Part shown: positions 9,055-17,309 of the stretch, in pieces
How positions within the stretch are numbered: the stretch's first letter is position 1
How the letters are laid out: each line of letters begins with the position of its first letter
Assembly: GCA_943370595.1 (NCBI GenBank)
Contig: CALRRO020000008.1
Location: forward strand, 124,001-188,000
Length of the DNA stretch: 64,000 nucleotides
DNA from: Piscinibacter sp943370595
Lineage (GTDB): Bacteria; Pseudomonadota; Gammaproteobacteria; Burkholderiales; Burkholderiaceae_C
Direction: 5' to 3'
Notes under the pieces: generated by a model
Databases searched by the model: none
Seen by the model: only the letters and a program-made list of their open reading frames with translations
What the model was told of the DNA's origin: nothing
Position numbers and translations under genes: made by a program

Positions 9055-11099
9055 CGGCCGTGCTCGAGCCGGTGGGCGAGGTGCGCGGCGACGACTGGCT
9101 GTCGCCGGCGTGGCGCGCCCTTGACGACGCGGCACTGCTCGCGCACTTCCGCACCCGCCGCGGCGTGCGCTTCGAGCCGGTGATCGATCCGGAAGAGGTC
9201 ACCGCCGAGCGCATCGAGGGCGTGATGCACGGCCGCTTCGAGTTCGTCGGCCAGACGCACCGCCTGCCCGACCCGATCGCCTGGCTGGACAATCCCAGTG
9301 CGGATGTCGAGTGGCACATCCTGCTGCACAAGTTCTACTACGCCGCCGGCCTCGCGCAGGCCTGGCAGGCCAGCGGCGACGCCCGCTACGTCGAGCGCTG
9401 GACGGCCTTGCTCGACGGCTGGATGGCGCAGGTGCCGGTGGGCTTCATCGCCGCCGACGTGACCGGCCGGCGCGTGCAGAACTGGATCTACGCGCTGCAC
9501 GGCTTCGTGCTGCACGACCGCCACGGGGCACCGGTCGACGCAGCCTTCTTCCGCCGCGTGCTGCACTCGCTGCACGCGCAGGTGGAGTTCCTCTGCGCGA
9601 ACCTGACGCCCAAGCGCAACCACCGTACGCTGGAGCTGCTGGCGATCTTCCTGGCCGGCGTGGTGTTCCCGGAGTTCGCGGCCAGTGCACGCTGGCGCGA
9701 GGTCGCGCTGGCGCAGACGCTGAGCAACGTCGAGGCCGACCTGCTCGCCGACGGCGTGCACTGCGAACTCTCGACCGACTACCACCACCTCGCGCTGCGC
9801 AACTGGATGCAGGTGCGCCAGCTCGCAGCGCACAACGGCGTGGCCGTGCCGGTGGCCTTCGACGCCGCGCTGCAGCACGCCTTCGACTTCGCGCTGGCGG
9901 TGCACCAGCCCGGCGGCGGCATGCCAAGCTTCTCCGATGGCGACGCGCGCGGCTTCGAGCCGCTGCTGCTGCAGGGCGCGCAGCTGCTCGGCCGCGATGA
10001 CCTGCGCTTCGTCGCCACGCGCGGCGCGCAGGGGCGCGAGCCGGCCATCCGCAACGCCCACTTCGCGGCCAGCGGCTACCACGTGCTGCGCAGCGGCTGG
10101 GGCCGCCATGCGCAACACCTGGTGTTCGACTGCGGGCCGCTCGGCGAAGGCAACCACGGCCACTTCGACGCCTTGTCCTTCGAGCTCGCCGCCTGCGGCC
10201 GGCCGCTGGTGGTCGACCCCGGCCGCTACACCTACAGCGAGGCGGGCGACGTCAACTGGCGCGTGCACTTCCGCCACACCGCGGCGCACAGCACGGTGTG
10301 CGTGGACGGCCGCACGCAGACGCTGTACGAGCCGCGGCCCATCAAGGAGCCCTCGCGCCACGCCGCGGGCGCGGTGCGCCACAAGATCGCCGGTCCGGCG
10401 CCCGACTGCACGCTGCTCGAAGCGCTGGACGGCGAAGCCATCGACCTGCTGCACGGCCGCTGCGCCAGCCACGCCTACGACGCGGTGCACGAGCGCTGCA
10501 TCGTCTTCGTCGACCGCCGCTACTGGATCGTGGCCGACACGCTGCGCGCAACCACGCTGCACGACTACGCGCTGAAGTTCCAGCTCGGCGCGCACGCTGA
10601 AGGCGGCTGTGCGCTCGGCGACGACGGCATGCTCGCCAGCCCCGGCCTCGTGATCGCGCAACTGCCGCGCCCGGGCCAGCAGGCGGTGGTGGCCGAAGCC
10701 TGGGTGTCGGCGCGCTACGGCCACAAGCAGCCGGCGCCGGCGCTGCTGACGCGCACCCGCGAGCGCAACGCCGAGTTCGACAGCGTGCTGCTGCCCTGGC
10801 GCGGCCGCCCGGCGCAGGCCACGGTCGGCGCGTTGGTCGCGCGCGCCGACGATGGCCGCGAGGCGCTCGCGCTCGACATCCGCCTGCGCGCCGACGACCT
10901 CGACTGGCACGACGGCTGGTTCCACGCCCGCAGCGCCACGAGCCGCACCTGGCAGATCGGCGAACTGGTCTTCACCGGCCGCTGGCTGCACTGGCGGGTC
11001 GGCGCCGATGGCCGTGTGCTGCGCGCCGTCTCGCATGCCGGGGCCACGCTGCGCATCGGCTCGCGCAGCGTCGTGCTGACGACGGAGGCGGGGTCGTGA
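9051..11099 (+). CDS. Heparinase II/III family protein
   Basis: This 682-residue protein starts at GTG 9051, overlapping the previous stop. The N-terminal half reads as an alpha-helical toroid typical of polysaccharide lyases, with segments such as RVQNWIYALHGF, PKRNHRTLELL and LSTDYHHLALRNWM supplying His and Tyr candidates for the active site. From about residue 365 comes the Hepar_II_III beta-sandwich (GNHGHFDALSFELA, RPLVVDPGRYTY). Family members cleave uronate-containing polysaccharides by beta-elimination. No N-terminal signal peptide is visible, unlike a periplasmic lyase such as AlgL. It may trim or edit the polymer, or act in the cytoplasm. The next gene again overlaps at GTGA. Confidence 0.85.
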   Translation: MTAVLEPVGEVRGDDWLSPAWRALDDAALLAHFRTRRGVRFEPVIDPEEVTAERIEGVMHGRFEFVGQTHRLPDPIAWLDNPSADVEWHILLHKFYYAAGLAQAWQASGDARYVERWTALLDGWMAQVPVGFIAADVTGRRVQNWIYALHGFVLHDRHGAPVDAAFFRRVLHSLHAQVEFLCANLTPKRNHRTLELLAIFLAGVVFPEFAASARWREVALAQTLSNVEADLLADGVHCELSTDYHHLALRNWMQVRQLAAHNGVAVPVAFDAALQHAFDFALAVHQPGGGMPSFSDGDARGFEPLLLQGAQLLGRDDLRFVATRGAQGREPAIRNAHFAASGYHVLRSGWGRHAQHLVFDCGPLGEGNHGHFDALSFELAACGRPLVVDPGRYTYSEAGDVNWRVHFRHTAAHSTVCVDGRTQTLYEPRPIKEPSRHAAGAVRHKIAGPAPDCTLLEALDGEAIDLLHGRCASHAYDAVHERCIVFVDRRYWIVADTLRATTLHDYALKFQLGAHAEGGCALGDDGMLASPGLVIAQLPRPGQQAVVAEAWVSARYGHKQPAPALLTRTRERNAEFDSVLLPWRGRPAQATVGALVARADDGREALALDIRLRADDLDWHDGWFHARSATSRTWQIGELVFTGRWLHWRVGADGRVLRAVSHAGATLRIGSRSVVLTTEAGS

Positions 11100-12364
11100 A
11101 TCCGCTGCCCTTCGACCCGGTGCTGCCCTCGCTGGCCCGGCTGGTGGATGCACCGGCCATGGCGGCGGAGTTCGCCGCCGGGCTGCGCGACGAGGGCCTC
11201 TGCGTCGAGGCCTGCGAGGTCGAGCGCGTGAAGTACCGCCCGCGCCGCAATGCCTCGATCAGCTACCGTCTCGCGCTGCGCAATGCCGGCGACGGCGAGC
11301 GATCCGAGCGCCGCGTGTCCGCGCGCCTGCGCGAGGGCGGCGTGCTGCAGTGGGCCTGGTGGCCGCAGGACCGCAAGCTGCTCGCGCCGCGGATGCTGAA
11401 CGACGACGCAGCTCTGGCCGAGCGCTGGCTGCCCGAGGTGGTCGCGGCCATCGACGGCCCCGGCGCCCGGCTGCTCGCGCACCGGGTGCAGGTGGTGCAG
11501 TACGTGCCCGAGCAGCGCCTGACGGCGCGCGTGGCGCTGCACTGGCTGCGCGACGGGCAGCCGCGCGAGGCGACCGTCTACGCCAAGTCCAGCCGCGAGC
11601 CCGACGGCGCCACCGCGCACGGCATCCTCGCCTCGCTGCAGGCCACGCCGGCCTGGCGCGCCGGCCGGCTGTGCACGCCGGCCGCGCTGCTGTGGCAGCC
11701 GGCGACGCAGCTGCACTGGCAGCAGGCGATGCCCGGCAGCGCACTGCTCGACCAAGCCGATGCCACGCGCTTCGCCGCGCCGCTGGGCGCGCAACTGGCC
11801 GCGCTGCACCACGCCCCGCTCGAGCTGGCACGCCGGCTCGACGGCGCCGCGCTGCGCACGCGGCTGGCCGAAGTGAGCGACACGCTGGCGCTGGTGCTGC
11901 CCGCTTCGCAGCGCGAGCTGCGCCGCGCCGTGGCCGCGCTCGAGCGTGGGTTGCACTGGCTCGACGGCCAGCCCGCCGCCACGCTGCACGGCGACCTGCA
12001 CCCACGCAACGTGCTGGTGACGGGCCCGACGCTGGCGCTGATCGACCTCGACGGTGCCCGCCGCGCGCCGGCCGTGCTCGAACTGGGCAGCTGGTGCGCC
12101 GACGGCGCCTACCGCGCCGTGCTGGCTGGCGCCCCGGCGCAGCGCGATGCCGCCGCCTGGTCCGCGTTGCTGGACGGCTATGCGCGTGGCGGCGGCAGCG
12201 TGCCAGCGGCACCAGCGCTGGCCTGGGCGACGGCCTGGCAGCTGCTGACGCAGCGCGCCTGGCGCTGCGTGGTCAACCTCAAGCCGGGGCGCTTCGAGAT
12301 CGCGCCGCGCCTGATCGCGCTGGCCGCCGAGTGGGCGGAGTCTCCGTGGGCGGAGGCGGCATGA
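11096..12364 (+). CDS. APH-fold phosphotransferase, glycan operon
   Basis: This 422-residue protein has the aminoglycoside-phosphotransferase/choline-kinase fold. The catalytic loop HGDLHPRNVL lies near residue 298 and is followed by the metal-binding LIDLDGARR segment. The N-terminal lobe is long and basic. GTG 11096 overlaps the heparinase stop. Enzymes of this fold phosphorylate small hydroxyl compounds including sugars. In this operon a sugar or lipid-linked intermediate is the likely substrate, and antibiotic resistance is not suggested by the context. The following gene encodes a second, diverged member of the fold. The substrate is unknown. Confidence 0.75.
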   Translation: MNPLPFDPVLPSLARLVDAPAMAAEFAAGLRDEGLCVEACEVERVKYRPRRNASISYRLALRNAGDGERSERRVSARLREGGVLQWAWWPQDRKLLAPRMLNDDAALAERWLPEVVAAIDGPGARLLAHRVQVVQYVPEQRLTARVALHWLRDGQPREATVYAKSSREPDGATAHGILASLQATPAWRAGRLCTPAALLWQPATQLHWQQAMPGSALLDQADATRFAAPLGAQLAALHHAPLELARRLDGAALRTRLAEVSDTLALVLPASQRELRRAVAALERGLHWLDGQPAATLHGDLHPRNVLVTGPTLALIDLDGARRAPAVLELGSWCADGAYRAVLAGAPAQRDAAAWSALLDGYARGGGSVPAAPALAWATAWQLLTQRAWRCVVNLKPGRFEIAPRLIALAAEWAESPWAEAA

Positions 12365-13593
12365 ACGCCATCGACGCCTGCCTGGATCCGGCGGCGATGC
12401 GCGAGATGCTCGGCGCCTGGCTGCCCGGCGCGCCGGACATCGCCGCGGTGCGCATCGTCAAGGCGCGGCGCAGCGCCTCGAAGCGCCGCCATCCGCATCC
12501 GCTGACGGCCGTCTACGAGCTCGACCTGCGCGACGGCGGGCGGCAGCGCTGGTACGCCAAGACCTGGCGCGACGGCGGCAGCCTCGCCGCGCTGCACGGC
12601 AGCGGCCCGTCCACCGTGGTGGCGGTGCCGCCGCTGGACATGCTGCTGTGGCCCTGGCCAGCCGACCCCGGCCTGCCGCAGCTGCGCGAACTGCTCGATG
12701 CGCCGCGCGCGCTGGCCTGGCACGGGCCCGCGCCGGCCGACGTCGAGGTGCTGCGCTGGGAGCCCGAGCAGCGCGCCACGCTGCGCTACGTGCAGCAGGG
12801 CGCGACGCTCTATGCCAAGACCTTTGCCGACGAGCGCGGCGCGCGCATCCACGAACGCTTCCGCCACTTCTGGACGCTGGCGCAGCACGAGCCGGCCGCG
12901 CCCGCGGTGGCCGAGCCACTGCGCTGGCATGCCGCCACACGCAGCGTGTGGCAGGCGCGCGCGCCCGGCGTGCCGCTGCCCGACGTGCTCGCCGCCGGCT
13001 GCAGCACGGAGCTGCCCGGCCGGCTGGCCCGCGCGCTGGCCGCGCTTCACGGCTGCCGCATCGAAGGCGTCGAAGCGCACCACGACACCGCGCACTGGGT
13101 CGCCGAAGCCTGGCGCCGGGCACAGAAGATCGGTCGTGCGCTGCCGCTGCTGGCCGATCGCGCCGTGCGCCTGGCCGACACGCTGGAACGCGCGGCGATC
13201 GCGCTGCCGCTGCACGAGGCCGGCCTGATCCACGGCGACTTCCACGCCGGACAGGTCGGCGTGGACATGGCCGCGGGTGGCCGGATCGTCTTCCACGACT
13301 TCGACGAGTTCGCCCTCGGCGACCCGATGGAAGACCTGGCCGCCTTCGTCACGCGGCTGCCCGCCGTGCCGGCGGCGGCCGAGGTCGGCGCGCTCGTGAT
13401 CGCCGCCTACGCGCAGCACGCGCCCGAACGCTTCGGCCGCCGCCGGCTGCAGTGGCACCTGGTGCTGCAGGCGCTGCTGCAGGCCAGCCGTGCCTTCGTG
13501 TTCCAGGTGCCCGGCTGGCGCGACGAGGCCGAGCGCCGCCTGGCCCGCGCCGAGGCGCTGGCCGAACCCGCTTTCGTGGAGACCCGCCCATGA
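12361..13593 (+). CDS. Second APH-fold phosphotransferase with altered catalytic loop
   Basis: This 410-residue protein starts at ATG 12361 inside the upstream stop (ATGA). The catalytic loop near residue 291 reads HGDFHAGQV, so the Asn normally found five residues after the catalytic Asp is replaced by Gln. The metal-binding segment FHDFDEFALGDPMEDLA is intact. The substituted residue normally helps bind magnesium, so activity may be altered, or the Gln may serve instead. The N-terminal lobe contains two Tyr-Ala-Lys-Thr segments (YAKTWRDGG and YAKTFADERG). It probably works with the preceding kinase-fold protein on the same intermediate. This is inference from position. Confidence 0.72.
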   Translation: MNAIDACLDPAAMREMLGAWLPGAPDIAAVRIVKARRSASKRRHPHPLTAVYELDLRDGGRQRWYAKTWRDGGSLAALHGSGPSTVVAVPPLDMLLWPWPADPGLPQLRELLDAPRALAWHGPAPADVEVLRWEPEQRATLRYVQQGATLYAKTFADERGARIHERFRHFWTLAQHEPAAPAVAEPLRWHAATRSVWQARAPGVPLPDVLAAGCSTELPGRLARALAALHGCRIEGVEAHHDTAHWVAEAWRRAQKIGRALPLLADRAVRLADTLERAAIALPLHEAGLIHGDFHAGQVGVDMAAGGRIVFHDFDEFALGDPMEDLAAFVTRLPAVPAAAEVGALVIAAYAQHAPERFGRRRLQWHLVLQALLQASRAFVFQVPGWRDEAERRLARAEALAEPAFVETRP

Positions 13594-15383
13594 CCGCCCC
13601 TGCAACGCCTCCGGGCACGGGGCTGCGCGCCATCGTGCGCAGCGCACTCGTCGAGCAGCGCGGTGCGCTGCTGCTGGCGGTGCTCGGCCTGGTCGGCGTG
13701 GTGCTGGCCGAGCTGCTGGCGCCGTGGCCGCTGAAGATCATCTTCGACCACATCCTGCTCGGCCACGCGCTGCCGCCGGCGCTGGCGCCGCTGCAGCCGC
13801 TGCTGGCCCTCGGGCCCTGGCCGGCGCTGCTGGCCTCGGCCGGCGCCATCGCCGCGATCGCGCTGCTGGCCGGCGGCTTCGCCTACCTGCAGCTGTACTG
13901 CAGCGCGCAGATCGGCCACCGCATCACCTGGCGGCTGCGGGCCGCGCTGTTCGCGCAGCTGCAGAGCCTGTCGCTGGCCTACCACCGCGACGCGCGCAGC
14001 GGCGAGCTGATCACCAAGGTGGCCGGCGACACCAACCTGCTGCGCGACATGTTCTCCGAGTGGGCGCTGACGCTGGCGCGCCATGCGCTGACGCTGGTGG
14101 CGATGCTGGCGGTGATGTTCATGCTGAACTGGCAGCTGGCCCTCGTGGTGTGCGCCACGCTGCCGCCGCTGCTGGCGGTGATCTACCGGCTCAACCGCCG
14201 CGTCAAGGCCACCGTGCGCGAGCAGCGCCGCAACGAGGGCCGCATGACCTCGCGGCTGAACGAGGTGCTCGGCGCGATCGCGCTGGTGCAGGCCTTCGGC
14301 CGCCAGGGCTACGAGGAAGACCGCTTCCGCCGCGAGATCGAGGCCAGCTACGACAGCGGCATGCGCGGCACGCGCAGCGCCGGCGCCATCGCCAAGGCCA
14401 TCGCGGTGGTCAGCGCGCTGGGCACGGCGATCACCGTGCTGCTCGGCGCGCGCGAGGTGCTGGCCGGCCGGCTCACGCCCGGCGAGTTGCTGGTGTTCAT
14501 CGGCTACGTGACCAGCCTGTACAAGCCGGTGCGCGACCTCGGCCGGCTGGCCGCGAAGTTCTCGCGCGCCGGCGTGAGCGCGCAGCGCGTGGCCGAGATC
14601 CTCGACCTGCAGCCCGAGATCGAGGATGCACCCGACGCCATCGAGCTGCTGCGCCCGAGCGGCGAGATCGTCTTCGAGAACGTCTCGTTCGCCTATGCCG
14701 GCGGCAAGCCGGTGCTCGACGGCCTGAACCTGCGCATCGCCGCCGGCGAGCGCGTGGCGCTGGTCGGGCCGTCGGGCGCCGGCAAGTCGACGCTGGTCAA
14801 CCTGCTGCTGCGCCTGTACGAGCCGAGCGCCGGCCGCGTGCTGATCGACGGCATCGACATCCGCCGCTACCGGCGCGAGAGCCTGCGCCGCGAGATCGGC
14901 ATCGTGCTGCAAGAGAACCTGCTGTTCGGCACCTCGGTGCGCGAGAACATCGCCTACGGCCGGCCCGATGCGCCGCCCGAGGCGGTGGAGGCCGCCGCCC
15001 GCGCCGCCCGTGCGCACGAGTTCATCGTCGACCTGCCGCAGGGCTACGACACCGAGCTCGGCGAGCGCGGCGCGACGCTGTCCGGCGGCCAGCGCCAGCG
15101 CCTGTGCCTGGCACGCGCGCTGGTCAAGGAGCCGGCCATCCTGGCGATGGACGAGCCCACGGCGTCGATCGACCCGGTGTCGGCACGCCTGATCACCGAG
15201 ACGGTGGCACGCGTGCACCGCGGCCGCACGCTGATCGTCATCGCCCACGACCTGGCCGACATGTCGGCCTACGACCGTGTGCTCGTGCTCGACGGCGGAC
15301 GCCTCGTCGAGCAGGGCTCGCACGACGCGCTGCTGCGCCAGCGCGGCGCCTACCTCGCCCTGGTGGAGAGACGCCATGCATGA
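13590..15383 (+). CDS. ABC exporter (permease-ATPase fusion), glycan operon
   Basis: This 597-residue protein has an N-terminal six-helix exporter domain and a C-terminal ATPase. Walker A GPSGAGKST lies near residue 393, the signature LSGGQRQR near 496, Walker B LAMDEPTASID near 516 and the switch His in IVIAHDLAD near 550. The architecture is that of MsbA/NdvA-type homodimeric exporters. In this operon it is the only inner-membrane transporter, so it is the likely route for the glycan or its lipid-linked precursor out of the cytoplasm. ATG 13590 overlaps the upstream stop, and its own 3' end overlaps the next gene by eight bases. Confidence 0.9.
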   Translation: MTAPATPPGTGLRAIVRSALVEQRGALLLAVLGLVGVVLAELLAPWPLKIIFDHILLGHALPPALAPLQPLLALGPWPALLASAGAIAAIALLAGGFAYLQLYCSAQIGHRITWRLRAALFAQLQSLSLAYHRDARSGELITKVAGDTNLLRDMFSEWALTLARHALTLVAMLAVMFMLNWQLALVVCATLPPLLAVIYRLNRRVKATVREQRRNEGRMTSRLNEVLGAIALVQAFGRQGYEEDRFRREIEASYDSGMRGTRSAGAIAKAIAVVSALGTAITVLLGAREVLAGRLTPGELLVFIGYVTSLYKPVRDLGRLAAKFSRAGVSAQRVAEILDLQPEIEDAPDAIELLRPSGEIVFENVSFAYAGGKPVLDGLNLRIAAGERVALVGPSGAGKSTLVNLLLRLYEPSAGRVLIDGIDIRRYRRESLRREIGIVLQENLLFGTSVRENIAYGRPDAPPEAVEAAARAARAHEFIVDLPQGYDTELGERGATLSGGQRQRLCLARALVKEPAILAMDEPTASIDPVSARLITETVARVHRGRTLIVIAHDLADMSAYDRVLVLDGGRLVEQGSHDALLRQRGAYLALVERRHA

Positions 15384-16548
15384 CCCGCGGCCCACGCTGC
15401 TCTTCTACTGCCAGCACTCGCTGGGCATCGGCCACCTGACGCGCAGCTTCGCACTGGCGCGTGCGCTGGCGGTGCGGTTCCGCGTCGTCTTCCTCAACGG
15501 CGGCCGGCTGCCGCCGCGCGTGCCGGTGCCCGAGGACATGGAGCGCATCGACCTGCCGCCGCTGGGCATGGACGACGGCCACACCGTGGTCAGCCGCGAT
15601 GGCGCGCTCGACGTCGAGGCGGCGCGGACGAAGCGGCGCGCACTGATCGACGCGGCCGTGCAGCGCGTGCGCCCGGCGGTGCTGCTGGTCGAGCTGTTCC
15701 CCTTCGGCCGCAAGAAGTTCGCCGGCGAGATCCTGCCGATGATCCGCGCCGCGCGGCGCCAGGCCGGCGGCCCGGCGCTGGTGGCCTGCAGCCTGCGCGA
15801 CATCCTCGTCGACGCCCGGCCCGACCAGGCGCACCACGACGAGCGTGCGCGCTGGATGACCGACCGCTGGTTCGACACCGTGCTGGTTCACTCGGACGCC
15901 GGCTTCGCGCGGCTGCAGGACAGCTTCCACCCGCGGCGGCCGCTGCGCACGCCGGTGTTCCACACCGGCTACGTGGTGCCCTCCCGTGATCGCGACGAGC
16001 CCGTGGCGCGCGGCGAGCACCTGCTGGTGTCGGCCGGTGGCGGCATCGTCGGCGAAGACCTGTTCCGCACCGTGCTGGCGGCACGAGAGCGGCTGGCCGA
16101 GCCCGTGCCGCTGCGCATCGTCGCCGGGCCTTTCCTGCCCGAGCCGGCCTGGCGTGCGCTGTGTGCGCGCTGCGAAGGCGTGGCCGGTGTGACGCTGCTG
16201 CGCCACGTCGGCGACATGGTGGCCGAGATGCGCGCGGCGCGCGCCTCGCTGAGCCAGTGCGGCTACAACACCGCGCTCGACCTCGTGGTCTCCGGCGTGC
16301 CCGCGCTGGTGTCGCCCTACGAGACGGCCACCGAGAACGAGCAGCGCGGCCGCGCCGAGAAGCTCGCCGCGCTGGGCGCGCTGCAGTGCCTGCCGCCGGG
16401 CGCGCTGGCACCTGCGTCGCTGTCACGTGCGCTCGAGGCGCTGCTGCGCTTCACGCCGCGCCCGGCCGCGCTGGCGCTGGACGGCGCGCAGCGCAGCGCC
16501 GAGATCCTGGTCTCGCTGCTCGCCGATCGCATGCGGGAGGCCGCATGA
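15376..16548 (+). CDS. COG4671-type glycosyltransferase, second copy in operon
   Basis: This 390-residue protein is a paralogue of the operon's first gene. It opens with YCQHSLGIGHLTRSFALAR, matching the Gly-rich turn of the GT-B fold. Near residue 292 it has SQCGYNTALDLVVSGVPAL, which contains the donor-binding helix. The LVELFPFGRKKF segment corresponds to LVDKKPFG in the first copy. ATG 15376 is chosen because it precedes the Gly-rich strand by a typical distance; a second ATG at 15380 lies in another frame. The 3' end overlaps the deacetylase-like gene at ATGA. Donor and acceptor are unknown. Confidence 0.8.
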   Translation: MHDPRPTLLFYCQHSLGIGHLTRSFALARALAVRFRVVFLNGGRLPPRVPVPEDMERIDLPPLGMDDGHTVVSRDGALDVEAARTKRRALIDAAVQRVRPAVLLVELFPFGRKKFAGEILPMIRAARRQAGGPALVACSLRDILVDARPDQAHHDERARWMTDRWFDTVLVHSDAGFARLQDSFHPRRPLRTPVFHTGYVVPSRDRDEPVARGEHLLVSAGGGIVGEDLFRTVLAARERLAEPVPLRIVAGPFLPEPAWRALCARCEGVAGVTLLRHVGDMVAEMRAARASLSQCGYNTALDLVVSGVPALVSPYETATENEQRGRAEKLAALGALQCLPPGALAPASLSRALEALLRFTPRPAALALDGAQRSAEILVSLLADRMREAA

Positions 16549-17309
16549 GCGACTGGTTCCGCTCGGTCATGACCGCGCTCGACGCGCTGCCCGCGCCCGT
16601 CACCGCCTTCATCCGCGACGACGACGCCGGCTGGGAGAACGACCGCCTGCTCGCGCTGCTCGATACGGTCGACACCGCCGGCGCGTGCATCGACCTCGCG
16701 GCGATTCCGCTGGCCGTCAGCGACCCGCTGGTGGCCGAACTGTGCGCGCGCCTCGATGCCGCACCGCAGCGACTGGGCCTGCATCAGCATGGCTGCGCCC
16801 ACGTGAGCCACGAGAGCGAGGGCCGCAAGTGCGAGTTCGGCCCTGCGCGCAGCGCCGAGTCGCAACACCATGACATCCGCAGCGGCTGGCGGCTGCTGCA
16901 GCACCTGTTCGGCGCGCGTGCGCAGCCGATCTTCACGCCGCCGTGGAACCGCTGCGCGCCGCACACGCCGGCGGTGCTGGCCGAGCTGGGCTTCGACGCG
17001 CTGTCGCGCGATCGCGGCGCGCCGGCCCAGGCCGCGCTGCCGGAGATCGCTGTCGACGTCGACTGGAGCCGCCAGCTGCGCGACGGCGGCCCGGTCGCCG
17101 CAGCGCGTGCGCTGGCCGATGCGCTGCGCGCGCGCGCCGGCGACGGCGCGCCGCTCGGCCTGATGCTGCATCACGCCACGATGGATGCGACCGCACTCGC
17201 CCAGCTCGGCGATCTGCTGGCACGCGTCACCCGGCACGGCGGGCTGCGCTGGCAGCCGATGGCGGCGCTGATCTCGGCAACCGCTTCCCCTTCCAGGACT
17301 CCCGCATGA
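16545..17309 (+). CDS. Polysaccharide deacetylase-like protein
   Basis: This 254-residue protein has the core pattern of a NodB/CE4-like or DUF2334-like deacetylase: FIRDDDAGWEND near residue 22 supplies metal-binding acids, LHQHGCAHVSHE near residue 82 supplies histidines, and FTPPWNRCAP near residue 129 resembles motif 3. The later motifs are less clear. No signal peptide is present, so it should act in the cytoplasm. It may remove an acetyl group from an amino-sugar intermediate. The gene overlaps both neighbours at ATGA, which places it firmly in the operon. Fold assignment is likely; activity is not proven. Confidence 0.68.
   Translation: MSDWFRSVMTALDALPAPVTAFIRDDDAGWENDRLLALLDTVDTAGACIDLAAIPLAVSDPLVAELCARLDAAPQRLGLHQHGCAHVSHESEGRKCEFGPARSAESQHHDIRSGWRLLQHLFGARAQPIFTPPWNRCAPHTPAVLAELGFDALSRDRGAPAQAALPEIAVDVDWSRQLRDGGPVAAARALADALRARAGDGAPLGLMLHHATMDATALAQLGDLLARVTRHGGLRWQPMAALISATASPSRTPA

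Noticed and set aside
8670..11153. Long minus-strand open frame opposite the heparinase-like gene
   Set aside because: Composition is that of a shadow frame, and the plus strand has clear family motifs throughout.
11096..13593. APH-fold genes as aminoglycoside resistance genes
   Set aside because: They overlap glycan genes on both sides and have long unusual N-terminal lobes. Resistance would not explain the context.
13407..15395. Minus-strand open frame opposite the ABC exporter
   Set aside because: It is His/Gln/Arg/Ala-rich without motifs; the plus strand encodes Walker A, signature and Walker B in order.
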